Shown here piece after piece: positions 40,104 to 50,679 of a stretch of DNA of 64,000 nucleotides; positions within the stretch are counted from its first letter, which is position 1, and every line of letters begins with the position of its first letter. The stretch is from Cognaticolwellia beringensis (GTDB lineage Bacteria > Pseudomonadota > Gammaproteobacteria > Enterobacterales > Alteromonadaceae). The stretch spans positions 3,410,001 to 3,474,000 of the forward strand of contig NZ_CP020465.1 of NCBI RefSeq assembly GCF_002076895.1, read 5' to 3'. A program made the translations under genes and the position numbers. The notes beneath the pieces were generated by a model. The model saw nothing but the letters and a program-made list of their open reading frames with translations. It searched no databases and was not told the origin of the DNA.

Positions 40104-42665
40104 ATGGCTAAATGGATATTGATCACTATGGAATGGTGGCTACTAACATTTTTTATCAGTGCTATTTTGTCATTATTCATGCCTATAGTGCCAGAGTTTT
40201 CTTTACTACTTACAATATTGTTAATTTCATTATTACTTATTGTTATTAATAAGTTTAGATTAATGGCTATTGCTGTATTTGCCATGGTTTGGATCCTACT
40301 CGCTGGCAACCAATACCAGCAAAGCTTAGAAAAAAATGACATTGAGCTTGCACAACTTCATAAAAAAGTACAACTGATTCAAGGCGAAGTCAGTAATATT
40401 GTCCATACAAAGTCCGGTAATAGTCGTTTTAATTTCCTTATAAGTCATTGGCAAGGAAGAGAGATTAATGAAAAGTTCACGGTGCGCCTAACGTGGAAAG
40501 GTGCAGTTCAGCCATTATTACAAGGACAAATATGGCAATTAGCGGTAAAACTAAAACCCGCGCATGGCTTGGCAAATGTTGGTGGTTTTAATTATCAAGT
40601 GTGGCTGAGGCAACAACAAATAGTGGCTACAGGTTATGTAAAACCAGATAAAAAGTCTAAAACGCTAATCAAGACTAAAAAGAGAAATATTTTACTGGAT
40701 GAACAGACGAGTTGGCGCCAAACATTATATCAAAAATTAACTGTTATTCTGGATGAAGAACCCCTTGGCGCGTTAATTTTAGCCTTGGGTTTTGGCGAGC
40801 GAGGCAAGTTAACGCCCGATCATTGGCAGGTGCTTTCAGCAACAGCCACTCAGCACCTTATCGCAATTTCTGGGTTACATATCGGCATTGTTGCCTTTGC
40901 AAGTTTAGTTTTTATACGTATGCTTATTCGCTTATTGCCATTGAGTTTATTGATGACGAAGCATTGGCAGTTAAAGCTGATGCAAATAAACTTAAGTTAC
41001 ATTGCCGTGTTGTGTAGCTGTTTTATGGCTTGGTATTACGCCTATTTAGCTGGTTTCTCTATTCCTACCGTACGCGCATTAGTAATGCTGCTATTGTTTT
41101 GGTCGCTTAGGTTTTTGAATATAAGAGTTAATCTGTTACGTTGGTTTCTATTGGCTATCGTTATTATTTTACTCGTTTGGCCGTTAAGTTTACTCAGTGC
41201 GAGCTTTTGGCTTTCAATTTCAGCTTTAGTTATCATTTTTTCAACATTTTCTCGTTTTTCAATGCATAAATCAGAATTTGAAGAAACGACAAAGCTCCCA
41301 TCATTATTAATCTTTGAAAAAGAACCTGATACGGCATTGAAAAAACAATGGCGTAACCTTAAATCGCGCTCATGGCTATGGATTAAAACACTGGTTGTTA
41401 TGCAGTTTGCTTTAACCATGGCTATGTTACCCATTGCGGCCTCATTAAGTTATCAACTTCCATTAGCGGCGTTTTTAGCTAATATTGTTGCCGTACCTTT
41501 AATGAGTATTACCGTAATCCCTTTAACGCTACTTGCGGTAATAGCCTTGCCATTCAGTACTTGGTTATCGCACTGTTTTGCTGATTTTGCCTTAGTAAGT
41601 TTGTCATATGTTTGGCATTGGCTAACTTATTTAGCCAATGCCAAGTGGGCAATGGTTGCTATTTCATATCAGCAAATACAAGTCATGTTATTCTTTTTCG
41701 CTTTTATAGCGTTGGCGCTGTTTTTTAGACTCAGCAAGATGAAGTTTATTGCGACGCTAAGTTTATTTTTGATTTCAATCTCGTTTGACTATTTTAGTGC
41801 TCATCAGCATAAAGAATGGCAATTATCTGTTCTTGACGTTGGTCATGGACTTGCCATTGTTATTGAGAAGAACAACCATGTTTTTATCTATGATACTGGA
41901 GCAAGTTACCCGAGTGGTTTTAATATGGCTGATGCCGCGCTATTACCTTATTTAAAACACAAAGGCTATCAATCTATTGATGGTGTTATGATCAGTCATA
42001 ACGACAATGATCATGCTGGCGGTTTACGTCATTTACGAGAAAAAATAGCCATTGATCTTGTTATTGCCAACGATATTAACCTAAATCCGGACCAACATTG
42101 TTTATCAGGGCAGCGTTTTGATTGGCAGGGATTAAATTTTGAAATGCTATCGCCAATGCAAGCCATAGGTGATAAAAATGATGACTCTTGTGTGCTGACT
42201 ATTAGTGATGGTATTCATCGTGTTTTATTACCGGGCGATATATCGATAAAACAAGAACGGCGGCTATTAAATGTTGCGGGCATGGATAATAAACTTAGCA
42301 GTGATTTGTTAATTGCTCCGCATCACGGTTCTAAATCTTCTTCTAGTCGTCGATTTCTATCAGCAGTTTCTCCGCGTTATGTGGTATTTAGCGCAGGTTA
42401 CTTAAACCAGTGGCATATGCCTTCGAAGGAAATATTAACGCGCTATAACGCTTTTGATATTACTACCTTCAATACAGCCGAAGTGGGAATGGTAACGTTT
42501 AAATTTAGCCAAATTAATACAGCAGATAATTTAACTAATAATAATGTTGGAGTAACTGTTGAAGGAGTAAATGTTGAAGGTAGTAAAGTTGTAGAGAAAA
42601 TTAAGGGCAAGATTGAAATTATCAATTATCGAGAGGATATTCGGCCATATTGGTTCGGAAATTAA
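40104..42665 (+). CDS. comEC: ComEC/Rec2-type DNA uptake channel
   Basis: 853 residues in three parts: an N-terminal OB-like DUF4131 domain (about 70-200), the competence membrane domain with many segments (about 225-560, ATQHLIAISGLHIGIVAF near 250), and a C-terminal metallo-beta-lactamase-like domain (LDVGHGLAIVI near 578, SHNDNDHAGG near 632, APHHGS near 740). It moves single-stranded DNA across the inner membrane in natural transformation. The tail after about 810 contains a small repeat GVTVEGVNVEG and is not part of the family core. Start at 40104 or 40128 (MEWWLL) cannot be decided. Confidence 0.9.
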   Translation: MAKWILITMEWWLLTFFISAILSLFMPIVPEFSLLLTILLISLLLIVINKFRLMAIAVFAMVWILLAGNQYQQSLEKNDIELAQLHKKVQLIQGEVSNIVHTKSGNSRFNFLISHWQGREINEKFTVRLTWKGAVQPLLQGQIWQLAVKLKPAHGLANVGGFNYQVWLRQQQIVATGYVKPDKKSKTLIKTKKRNILLDEQTSWRQTLYQKLTVILDEEPLGALILALGFGERGKLTPDHWQVLSATATQHLIAISGLHIGIVAFASLVFIRMLIRLLPLSLLMTKHWQLKLMQINLSYIAVLCSCFMAWYYAYLAGFSIPTVRALVMLLLFWSLRFLNIRVNLLRWFLLAIVIILLVWPLSLLSASFWLSISALVIIFSTFSRFSMHKSEFEETTKLPSLLIFEKEPDTALKKQWRNLKSRSWLWIKTLVVMQFALTMAMLPIAASLSYQLPLAAFLANIVAVPLMSITVIPLTLLAVIALPFSTWLSHCFADFALVSLSYVWHWLTYLANAKWAMVAISYQQIQVMLFFFAFIALALFFRLSKMKFIATLSLFLISISFDYFSAHQHKEWQLSVLDVGHGLAIVIEKNNHVFIYDTGASYPSGFNMADAALLPYLKHKGYQSIDGVMISHNDNDHAGGLRHLREKIAIDLVIANDINLNPDQHCLSGQRFDWQGLNFEMLSPMQAIGDKNDDSCVLTISDGIHRVLLPGDISIKQERRLLNVAGMDNKLSSDLLIAPHHGSKSSSSRRFLSAVSPRYVVFSAGYLNQWHMPSKEILTRYNAFDITTFNTAEVGMVTFKFSQINTADNLTNNNVGVTVEGVNVEGSKVVEKIKGKIEIINYREDIRPYWFGN

Positions 42666-42773
42666 TCAGCTGTTGATAGTTTATTGTCGTCATTAACGAA
42701 TTTATATTACCAATAAATGTTTATCAGTTGGTTGATTGGCAAAATAACGCTAAAATACTGAGGCAATTTAATA

Positions 42774-42787
42774 ATACCAATTGGTAT
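42774..42787. repeat. Perfect 14-base palindrome ATACCAATTGGTAT
   Basis: A perfect self-complementary site 45 bases before msbA, followed by a second small palindrome CCCTTAGGG. Similar ATACCAATT stretches occur in intergenic DNA of Alteromonadales, so it may be a member of a dispersed family or a regulator site. A partial copy (ATACCAATTCAATTT) lies near 20412. Confidence 0.45.
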
Positions 42788-42832
42788 AGTCCCTTAGGGA
42801 TGATATTTTTTGATAACGCATTGAGAGTATGA

Positions 42833-44596
42833 ATGTCGACAAAACCACTACAACCGACTACAGAAGAGACCACGCGACAAAACTTTAAGCGCCTATTGGC
42901 TTATGCCAAAGCTTATAAAGCGGCCGCCGTTGTTTCGATTTTAGGCATGTTAGGTTATGCCGCTATCGACAGTTTTGTCTTTTCTCAACTGCAACCGTTA
43001 ATCGATAAAGGCCTTGACGGCCAAGACCCCGAATTTATGAAATGGGCGCCGTATGTCATTGTGGTGATGTTCATTTTACGCGGTATTTGTCACTTTGCCG
43101 GCAATTATACCTTGGCTTGGTTAGGCAATAATGTGGTGGCTAATATTCGTCAAGAATTGTTTGAACACGTTATGTCTATGCCGGTTGCTTATCATGATAA
43201 AGAATCTACCGGCAGCTTGATCTCAAAACTGACCTTTGATACTGAACAGGTACTAAGTGCCGTTTCTAAAGCCTTATTAACGTTAGTACAGCAAGGGGCG
43301 TTTGTCTTGGGTTTACTCATAGTTATGTTTTATAACAGCTGGCAGTTAGCGTCGATATTTTTACTGATCACGCCAGTTATTGCGGGCATAGTGACTGTGG
43401 TTTCAGGGCGTTTTCGTACTATCAGTAAAGGTATACAAAATGCGATGGGCGAGGTTACAACGGCGGCAGAGCAAACCTTTAATGGCCACAAAGTAGTATT
43501 AACCTTTGATGGTCAGCAACGAGAATTTGACCGTTTTTCGAAAATTAATAAACACAATCGCCAACAGCGTATGAAAATGGTTGCCACTCAAGCGGCTAGT
43601 GTGCCGATTATTCAAATTATTGCCTCATTCGCTTTAGCGTTTGTTTTGTATGTTGCCAATTTAGATTCAATGCGCGCCAATATCTCGGCCGGTGTTTTTA
43701 TGACGGTACTGATGTGTATGGTAACGCTACTTCGCCCTTTAAAACTTTTGACTACAGTGAATAGTGAATTTCAAAAAGGTATGGCTGCTTGTGTCAGTAT
43801 TTTTGGCGTGCTTGATCAAAAAACAGAACATGATACTGGTACTATTGCGATAGAACGTGCAAAGGGGACATTAGCGTTTGAGCATGTCAATTTCTTTTAT
43901 GATGATGATAAAGAAAAACAGGCACTTACTGATTTAAGTTTTACGGCCAATGTTGGTGAAACGGTTGCGTTGGTAGGGCGTTCAGGAAGCGGAAAATCTA
44001 CCGCAAGTTCGTTATTGTTACGATTTTATAATGCCACAACCGGCAGAGTTTTAATCGATGGCAAAGATATTAAAGATTACAAATTAAAAGATTTACGTAA
44101 ACAATTTGCTTATGTTTCTCAACAGGTTGTGTTATTTAATGATTCTATCGCTAATAATATTGCTTACGGTAAGCCTGAGGCAACTCGTGAAGAAATTGAA
44201 GATGCAGCCCGTAAAGCGCATGTAATGGAGTTTGTTGAAGATTTACCTGAAGGTTTAGATACGAATATTGGCGATAATGGTGCGATGTTGTCCGGCGGGC
44301 AACGTCAACGTGTAGCCATAGCGCGGGCATTATTATGTGATGCACCATTCTTAATTTTAGATGAAGCAACGAGTGCTTTAGATACCGAATCTGAACGTCA
44401 TATTCAAGATGCCTTAAGCATATTGCAACAAAATCGCACTTGTATCGTTATTGCCCATCGTTTATCAACGATAGAGAGCGCAGATAAAATTATTGTGATG
44501 GAGCAAGGTCAAATAAAAGAGCAAGGTGACCATCAAACATTATTAGCGAAAGACGGCGCCTATGCTCAGCTACATAAATTTCAATTCGGTGATTAG
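42833..44596 (+). CDS. msbA: Lipid A export ATP-binding/permease protein MsbA
   Basis: 587 residues, typical MsbA length. Six membrane segments in residues 25-310, then the nucleotide-binding domain: Walker A GRSGSGKST at 382-390, signature [15 protein letters not shown] near 485, Walker B FLILDEATSALD near 508, H-loop VIAHRLS near 540. It flips lipid A-core across the inner membrane. Followed by lpxK after 38 bases, the conserved msbA-lpxK order of gammaproteobacteria. Confidence 0.95.
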   Translation: MSTKPLQPTTEETTRQNFKRLLAYAKAYKAAAVVSILGMLGYAAIDSFVFSQLQPLIDKGLDGQDPEFMKWAPYVIVVMFILRGICHFAGNYTLAWLGNNVVANIRQELFEHVMSMPVAYHDKESTGSLISKLTFDTEQVLSAVSKALLTLVQQGAFVLGLLIVMFYNSWQLASIFLLITPVIAGIVTVVSGRFRTISKGIQNAMGEVTTAAEQTFNGHKVVLTFDGQQREFDRFSKINKHNRQQRMKMVATQAASVPIIQIIASFALAFVLYVANLDSMRANISAGVFMTVLMCMVTLLRPLKLLTTVNSEFQKGMAACVSIFGVLDQKTEHDTGTIAIERAKGTLAFEHVNFFYDDDKEKQALTDLSFTANVGETVALVGRSGSGKSTASSLLLRFYNATTGRVLIDGKDIKDYKLKDLRKQFAYVSQQVVLFNDSIANNIAYGKPEATREEIEDAARKAHVMEFVEDLPEGLDTNIGDNGAMLSGGQRQRVAIARALLCDAPFLILDEATSALDTESERHIQDALSILQQNRTCIVIAHRLSTIESADKIIVMEQGQIKEQGDHQTLLAKDGAYAQLHKFQFGD

Positions 44597-44634
44597 ATTT
44601 TTATGTATTTAACATGTTACAGCAGCGATAAAAT

Positions 44635-45696
44635 ATGCGCTTAATTGAAAAAGTATGGTTTCAGGGCCATCCAGCGAAATGGCTAATAGTGCCATTGTTG
44701 TTACCATTAAGCGTGCTTTTTGCCGTACTGAGTTTTCTGCGCCGTTTAGCTTATCAGGTGGGATTATTTAAGCAGGTAAAAATGTCGGTGCCGGTTGTAG
44801 TGGTGGGCAATATTGGCATTGGTGGTAATGGTAAAACGCCAGTAACCTTATGTTTGGTTGAAAAGCTAACTGAGCAAGGTATAAAAATTGGCGTGGTGAG
44901 TCGAGGTTATGGTTCAAAAGCACCACACTATCCTTATCAAGTGACTGATGAAAGTAGTGCAGAAACAGCCGGTGATGAGCCGTTGTTAATCTTTCAACGT
45001 AGTGGTGTTCCTGTAGTTATTGGCGCTGATAGAATTAAAGCTTGTCAGTGCTTAATTGAACTAGGCTGTGAAATAATTATTGCTGACGATGGCCTGCAAC
45101 ATTATCGTTTAGCACGAGATTTTGAGTTTGTTGTTATTGATGGTAAACGTTTATTTGGTAACGGTTTATTATTACCTGCAGGGCCATTACGAGAGACAAC
45201 AAGCAGAATAGCTCGTGCAGATTGTGTTATTGTTAACGGCTTGAGTACATGGCAAAAACAAGCAAGTGCTTTCGCATTACCGATATTAACCATGGTGCTA
45301 AAGGCAAACCAAGTGATTAATGTTAAAAGCGGGAAGAGTGTTGATCTAGATATCTTTTTAGCACAAAACCTCGCTATGAATAAACGCATCAATGCGATAG
45401 CTGGAATTGGCGATCCTCAGCGATTCTTTAATACCCTTGAGCAAGTGGGGTTTATTTTGTCGTCGGTTCAAGGTTTTATTGATCATCAAGCTTTTTCAGC
45501 ACATGATTTAGCACCGTTCTCTGGTGAAATTCCGCTATTGATGACCGAAAAAGATGCGGTGAAATGTGCGAGCTTTGCCCAAGAATATTACTGGTATTTA
45601 CCGGTAGATGCAGAGTTTACACCTAATACGAATGGCGACTCGATAGCGACGATAATCACTAAAATTGCTGGGCTTGTTAACATTCATCATTTATAA
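44635..45696 (+). CDS. lpxK: Tetraacyldisaccharide 4'-kinase
   Basis: 353 residues. N-terminal membrane-associated helix (LPLSVLFAVLSFLRR), then the P-loop VVGNIGIGGNGKTPVT near 57-72, catalytic Asp in IIADDGLQHYRL near 143-154, and the second DxxD-type acidic patch. It phosphorylates the 4' position of the lipid A disaccharide to make lipid IVA. Lies in the conserved order msbA-lpxK-ycaR-kdsB. Confidence 0.94.
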   Translation: MRLIEKVWFQGHPAKWLIVPLLLPLSVLFAVLSFLRRLAYQVGLFKQVKMSVPVVVVGNIGIGGNGKTPVTLCLVEKLTEQGIKIGVVSRGYGSKAPHYPYQVTDESSAETAGDEPLLIFQRSGVPVVIGADRIKACQCLIELGCEIIIADDGLQHYRLARDFEFVVIDGKRLFGNGLLLPAGPLRETTSRIARADCVIVNGLSTWQKQASAFALPILTMVLKANQVINVKSGKSVDLDIFLAQNLAMNKRINAIAGIGDPQRFFNTLEQVGFILSSVQGFIDHQAFSAHDLAPFSGEIPLLMTEKDAVKCASFAQEYYWYLPVDAEFTPNTNGDSIATIITKIAGLVNIHHL

Positions 45697-45818
45697 GCAT
45701 GAGCAAAAAATAATAATAGTTCTGTTAGTTAGCATTATTAGCCTAACTGGCAAGCATTAACAAAATTTAACGCTTGATACAGAGTTATCAAGCGATGTTA
45801 CCTTTAAGAGAGAGAATA

Positions 45819-46001
45819 ATGGCGTTTGATACTAAATTAATGGAAATCCTAGCGTGTCCGGTATGTAAAGGAAAGTTAGATTACAATAAAGAGCAACAAG
45901 AGTTAATTTGTAAATTTGACCGTTTAGCTTATGCAATAGAAAAAGATATTCCGGTGTTACTAGAAAATGAAGCGCGTCGCATTACTGCAGATGACGCATA
46001 A
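45819..46001 (+). CDS. ycaR: Trm112/YcaR-family small protein
   Basis: 60 residues from ATG at 45819; a TTG start at 45774 would add 15 residues that lack family features. [14 protein letters not shown] puts a CPxC pair at about 13-16, then [25 protein letters not shown], of which [12 protein letters not shown] is the family core. The second cysteine pair of zinc-binding relatives is reduced to one Cys here. Conserved between lpxK and kdsB; role unknown, possibly a partner or chaperone-like factor. Confidence 0.9.
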   Translation: MAFDTKLMEILACPVCKGKLDYNKEQQELICKFDRLAYAIEKDIPVLLENEARRITADDA

Positions 46002-46057
46002 TTTTTTCACTAAAGTACGTATAGCGTTCTTAGAAAAACAAGACTAATGAGGTTTTT

Positions 46058-46822
46058 ATGTCGTTTGTGGTAGTGATCCCTGCAAGATTTGAGTCATCAC
46101 GTTTACCGGGTAAGGTACTCGCTGATATTGCTGGAAAGCCTATGATTCAATGGGTGGTGGAAAAGGCCTTAGCCAGTGGCGCTGAGCAAGTCATTGTGGC
46201 GACTGACAACGATGAAGTTGCCCGAGTGGTTAAAAGCTTTGGCGGCGAAGTCTGTAAAACCCGAGCCGATCACCAGTCGGGTACTGAACGTCTTGCTGAG
46301 GTTATGCAAACCTATCAGTTTTCCGATCAGCAAGTTATTGTTAATGTGCAAGGGGATGAGCCTTTTATTCCTGTTGAAAATATAGCTCAAGTTGCTGATA
46401 ACCTATCAAGCCAAAACCAAGCACGTATGGCCACGTTAGCGATGAAAATTAATAATGTAGAAGAAGCACTAAATCCTAATGCGGTTAAAGTGTTATGTGA
46501 TAAAAATGGCTATGCACTTTACTTTAGTCGCGCGACTATTCCTTACGATCGAGAACGTTTTCTAAATAATGACAACATTGATGCCATTGGCGACTTCTAT
46601 CTTCGCCATATTGGTATTTATGCTTATCGTGCCGGTTTTATTAAGGACTATGTGCAATGGCCAGCTAGCCAGTTAGAGCAAGTTGAGTCATTAGAACAGC
46701 TTCGCGTTCTCTGGCAAGGTGAAAAAATACATGTTGACGTTGCGAAAACACGTTTAGAAGTTGAAGGCGTTGATACCCCGGAAGATTTAGAAAAAGCTCG
46801 TGCTTACGCAAAGTCACTGTAA
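46058..46822 (+). CDS. kdsB: CMP-KDO synthetase
   Basis: 254 residues, standard length. [20 protein letters not shown] at 4-23 is the nucleotide-binding signature of the family, followed by [16 protein letters not shown] with the metal Asp near 99, and [12 protein letters not shown]. It activates KDO with CTP for the LPS inner core. Final gene of the msbA-lpxK-ycaR-kdsB group, closed by a strong terminator. Confidence 0.95.
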   Translation: MSFVVVIPARFESSRLPGKVLADIAGKPMIQWVVEKALASGAEQVIVATDNDEVARVVKSFGGEVCKTRADHQSGTERLAEVMQTYQFSDQQVIVNVQGDEPFIPVENIAQVADNLSSQNQARMATLAMKINNVEEALNPNAVKVLCDKNGYALYFSRATIPYDRERFLNNDNIDAIGDFYLRHIGIYAYRAGFIKDYVQWPASQLEQVESLEQLRVLWQGEKIHVDVAKTRLEVEGVDTPEDLEKARAYAKSL

Positions 46823-46845
46823 ATAATTCAGTTTTATGAAGCAAA

Positions 46846-46871
46846 AAAAAGAGGCGATTAAGCCTCTTTTT
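46846..46871. terminator. Bidirectional terminator between kdsB and the M1 peptidase
   Basis: Arms AAAAAGAGGC and GCCTCTTTTT pair perfectly around a 6-base loop. T runs appear on both strands, 24 bases after kdsB and 23 bases past the peptidase stop. Confidence 0.9.
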
Positions 46872-46894
46872 GGTTTTTGGTACTTAGGTAGAAA

Positions 46895-49603
46895 TTACTT
46901 CAAAAGCTTAAGTGCTTTTATGCAACGTCCGATCTCTTGGTGAGTCGCTTTAACACTTTTCAATGCTTGTGGTTTCATTTCACTGTACGCGGTAATTAAA
47001 TCAGCAAGTTCCTGCTCACTTGTCGCTGTACATTTTGCAGGTAATAAGCTTGAGGTGAATGATTCTAACATTGACAAATCACTACCCTCATTGAGTTTAG
47101 GGATGTGCGCCAGTATTTTAGCTTTGTAGGGGGCTGCCAAAGCTTGTTGCTCTGACGGAAATAAGCCCCACATAATATAACGTAATGTCGAAAGCTTTAA
47201 CTTTTCAGGGTTATTAATCACCACATTAAACCATTTATCTTTAATTGCGGCTTCAGGGCGCAATACTTCTGCATAAATAGCATTTTTAACACCGGTATCT
47301 GAATTATCCTTAGCTTGCTCTGCAACTAATAACGCTTGGTAATTACCCTGCTGGTAACGGTTCATTTTTGCCACTAACGTCCAGCGTTTATCTTGATCAA
47401 TCAGTAAGCCGTCAAAGCTCAGTTCACCGTGTAATATATTTTGTAGGTTAGCTAAATGCTTACTCGTTTTACTCACATTAACATAACGGCTGTACCACAT
47501 TTTTTGAAAGTCAGACCCCGCTTCAGCTTGTTGTAAAAGTGATAAGTAAAGGTCTTCTACTTGGCTATAAAGTGCTGAGTAATCTTTTTGCCCTTGGCGT
47601 GTCGCGGTAGTTAAGTAACCTAATGCAGACGTTAAACTGCCAGCTATTTTACGCACTACATTGTAGTCTTTTTCACCGGCGATATTGGTAATGGCAAAAC
47701 TGACAAAAGCTTCGGCTGAAAGGTTGGCGTCATTTACACTGTCAGATAAGCTTTGCCATAGCATAAGGCGCATAGTGGTGTTATCTATAGCGTTAATATG
47801 TTTTTGTATGGCGTTAAGTGATTTGTCATCTAAGTCGACTTTCACATAACCCCAATCCGCTTCATTTGGATAGACTAAGTCAGGACAAGCTTTACCGATC
47901 ACGGCTTTAATGTCTGTGTTTGCACCTTGATACATTATCGGTGTTGCAGACGATAAGGTCATGGTGTTGTCGTTGATATTGTATAGGCCAATTTGTACGC
48001 GTTGTTCACGTAATGTAGGGTAGCCTTCAGGCGCTGATTGGGTTATAGAAAATTGACTAATTTTATCATCATTACACTGATAGTTTACTTTAATGGTATT
48101 TAAGCCTGCATTGTATAACCAGTCTTGCGTCCATTGGCTCATATCTTTATTTGCCGCTTTACCAAGCTCGCCAATAAAATCATCAAGATCGGTATTTTTA
48201 TAAGAAAATTTCTTCAAGTAGTTACTTACGCCCACTCGAAAATTTTCTTCACCCAAGTAATAAGGTAACTGCTTAAGCACCGAGGCACCTTTACCGTATG
48301 TTATACCGTCAAAATTTGAGAGTGCTTCTCCTGTTGATGCAACGGGTAACTCAATGGCGTGAGTGTTTACCGAGTCATCACTACGGTAGGCCCATTGTTT
48401 AGTACCAGAGTAAAATACGTCCCATGTGTTCTCAAAGTCGCTAGCTTCTGCAATCGCAAGGTTGGCCATATAAGTGGCGAAACTTTCGTTTAACCATAAG
48501 CCATTCCACCAACGCATAGTAACTAAATCGCCGAACCACATATGGGCCATTTCATGGGCAATCACATTAGCTAAACTCATTTTTGCTTGCGTAGATTTTT
48601 CACCGCGCGCAATATAGCCTTCATTAAATGTGACAGCCGCTACGTTTTCCATCGCTCCAGCATTAAAGTCAGGCGCTACTATTTGGTCATATTTAACAAA
48701 GGGGTATCGAACATCGAAATATTGATTGAAAAAAGCAAAACTTTGCTTCGTCGGTTTAAACCATTCCTCTTTGTTGACATACTCAGCCAAACTCTGACGA
48801 GCAAACAAGCGCAGTGGAATATCTTCAAAGTTATCCTCCCAAACCGCATAATTTCCGGCATGTAATGAGAAAACATAAGAAGAAAACTTAGCAGAAGCAG
48901 GAAATACCCAATGTTTGGTGTCGCCAGTTTCTTCGATAGAGGTTTCGCGAGTAGCACTGATAATTTGCCAATGACTCGGTGCATTGACCTCAAGTTCATA
49001 GGTAGCTTTTAAATCTGGTTGATCAAAATGAGGGAAAAGACGATTAGCGTCATAAGGTTCAAAATCTGTATACAGATATACCTCTGCATTTTCTGGATCA
49101 ACGAAGCGATGTAGGCCTGAGCCATCGGTGGCGTAAGGGCGTTCATAAGCCACTTTAATTGTATTTTCTCCGGCTGTTAATGCATTAGCAGGTACAGTAA
49201 TAAACCATTTGTCATAACTAAATTCAGCTGGCTTTCCGTTGACTTTTAAAGCGGTAACAGTACCTTCATCAAAATCAATGGTTAGATCATTAATGTTATT
49301 TTTTGCCAACTGAAAATTAAGCACTGAAACACCTGAAAAACGTTCACTTTCAGTATCTAGATTAACGCTTAATTGGTAACTAACATTGCTAACTTGTTTG
49401 GCACGCATTTCGGCATAGTTTGCGTTAAGAGACTCACTTAATTGGCGCACTATTTTAGTCGCTTTTTCAGTGGCTTGTATACCAGGAGTTTCTGTTGTTG
49501 ACTTATTATCACTACAACCACTTAGAGCAATTGTTACTGCAATCGCAGATGAAAATATTGTCATATTGAGCGATTTTGCCAATATCGACGCTTGGGTATT
49601 CAT
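46895..49603 (-). CDS. M1-family zinc aminopeptidase lipoprotein
   Basis: 902 residues. A lipoprotein signal ends at lipobox ALSGC with Cys30 (Cys17 if Met14 is the start), so the enzyme is anchored in the envelope, unlike cytoplasmic PepN. M1 motifs: GAMEN at 316-320 binds the free N-terminus, HEMAH at 350-354 and Glu373 in LWLNESF bind zinc. The C-terminal half resembles the ERAP1-like helical domain of PepN-type enzymes. It likely trims peptides in the periplasm, together with other envelope peptidases coded in this window. Single gene. Confidence 0.9.
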   Translation of the reverse strand: MNTQASILAKSLNMTIFSSAIAVTIALSGCSDNKSTTETPGIQATEKATKIVRQLSESLNANYAEMRAKQVSNVSYQLSVNLDTESERFSGVSVLNFQLAKNNINDLTIDFDEGTVTALKVNGKPAEFSYDKWFITVPANALTAGENTIKVAYERPYATDGSGLHRFVDPENAEVYLYTDFEPYDANRLFPHFDQPDLKATYELEVNAPSHWQIISATRETSIEETGDTKHWVFPASAKFSSYVFSLHAGNYAVWEDNFEDIPLRLFARQSLAEYVNKEEWFKPTKQSFAFFNQYFDVRYPFVKYDQIVAPDFNAGAMENVAAVTFNEGYIARGEKSTQAKMSLANVIAHEMAHMWFGDLVTMRWWNGLWLNESFATYMANLAIAEASDFENTWDVFYSGTKQWAYRSDDSVNTHAIELPVASTGEALSNFDGITYGKGASVLKQLPYYLGEENFRVGVSNYLKKFSYKNTDLDDFIGELGKAANKDMSQWTQDWLYNAGLNTIKVNYQCNDDKISQFSITQSAPEGYPTLREQRVQIGLYNINDNTMTLSSATPIMYQGANTDIKAVIGKACPDLVYPNEADWGYVKVDLDDKSLNAIQKHINAIDNTTMRLMLWQSLSDSVNDANLSAEAFVSFAITNIAGEKDYNVVRKIAGSLTSALGYLTTATRQGQKDYSALYSQVEDLYLSLLQQAEAGSDFQKMWYSRYVNVSKTSKHLANLQNILHGELSFDGLLIDQDKRWTLVAKMNRYQQGNYQALLVAEQAKDNSDTGVKNAIYAEVLRPEAAIKDKWFNVVINNPEKLKLSTLRYIMWGLFPSEQQALAAPYKAKILAHIPKLNEGSDLSMLESFTSSLLPAKCTATSEQELADLITAYSEMKPQALKSVKATHQEIGRCIKALKLLK

Positions 49604-49884
49604 ATGGGATTAATTCCTTGTCATTTAAATTTACATTTTTATTACATTTGGTAGGCTATTTATACCACAATCAATAAGTTAAATATTACCGTTTAACTGA
49701 TTTAAATAGTGATTTACCTTAAATAGTGATTCAACTTAAATAATGTTTTAAATTTTTGAGCAACTTTGAATAATTATTAACAAGTAATTATTCCAATTGT
49801 ACAGAATGATTTTTTCCCCATATGACTGATATTTTAACCGCAAGCTTTTGAAAAAATGATAGTATTATTTTCCTGTTTATATCA

Positions 49885-50679
49885 ATGCATATTTTAGGTT
49901 TACCTTTCATGGCTCTTACTAAGAAAAAAGCGCGCTGGTTAATGGCGAAAAAAGGATTTTTAGACATGCTGCCGCTTAATTTAGCGGTTTTGCCTTGGGG
50001 GATTCTTTGTGGCTCTTTAGCTATTCAGCGTGATTTTTCTGCCCTCGAAGCTATTTTAATGCCTCTTATCGTATTTGCTGGCTCAGCTCAGTTGGTTGCT
50101 ATTGAATTAATTGCGAATAATGCCTCATTGGCTACTATTTTGTTCACCACTTTTATTATTAGCTCGCGACACTTTTTGTATGGTTTGGCTTTGCGAGATA
50201 AATTAAAAATTTTACCAACCAAGTGGCGCTACGGACTAGGCTTTTTATTAACCGATGAACTATTCGCCTTGTCGAGTCATAGCAAGTCTTTTGTTGGGCA
50301 GTTGAGATTAATATATGCCGTAGTGGCTGGCGGAAGTTTCTACGTTTTTTGGTTATTATGGAATGTGACAGGCGTTATTGCCGGTAGTTATTTACCCGAT
50401 TTAACTCATTTAGGCTTAGACTTTGCAATTGCTGTGACTTTTATTGCTTTAGTTATTCCAACCATCATTAACATACCTATTTTGGTTACTGTGATTGTTG
50501 CTGCGCTGTTATCTGTGCTGTTTAAGTTAATGCAGTTTGAATTAGATTTAGTAGCGGCGGCATTAATTGCTATGTACTGTGGTTATCTTACTGACCGTTT
50601 TCAACATAAAAACAAGGATGTAGATGCTCCTGATGATGACAATAATACATTGAGCCCATCAGTTAAGGACAACGCATGA
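49885..50679 (+). CDS. azlC: Branched-chain amino acid exporter, large subunit AzlC
   Basis: 264 residues with about five to seven hydrophobic segments of the AzlC family: LPLNLAVLPWGILCGSLA near 35-52 and FIISSRHFLYGLALR near 91-105. The latter is the family's hallmark (S-R-H-x-x-Y). With AzlD it forms an exporter for branched-chain amino acids or analogues. Start at 49885 or ATG 49909; neither has a strong ribosome site. Its stop overlaps the azlD start (ATGA). Confidence 0.88.
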   Translation: MHILGLPFMALTKKKARWLMAKKGFLDMLPLNLAVLPWGILCGSLAIQRDFSALEAILMPLIVFAGSAQLVAIELIANNASLATILFTTFIISSRHFLYGLALRDKLKILPTKWRYGLGFLLTDELFALSSHSKSFVGQLRLIYAVVAGGSFYVFWLLWNVTGVIAGSYLPDLTHLGLDFAIAVTFIALVIPTIINIPILVTVIVAALLSVLFKLMQFELDLVAAALIAMYCGYLTDRFQHKNKDVDAPDDDNNTLSPSVKDNA

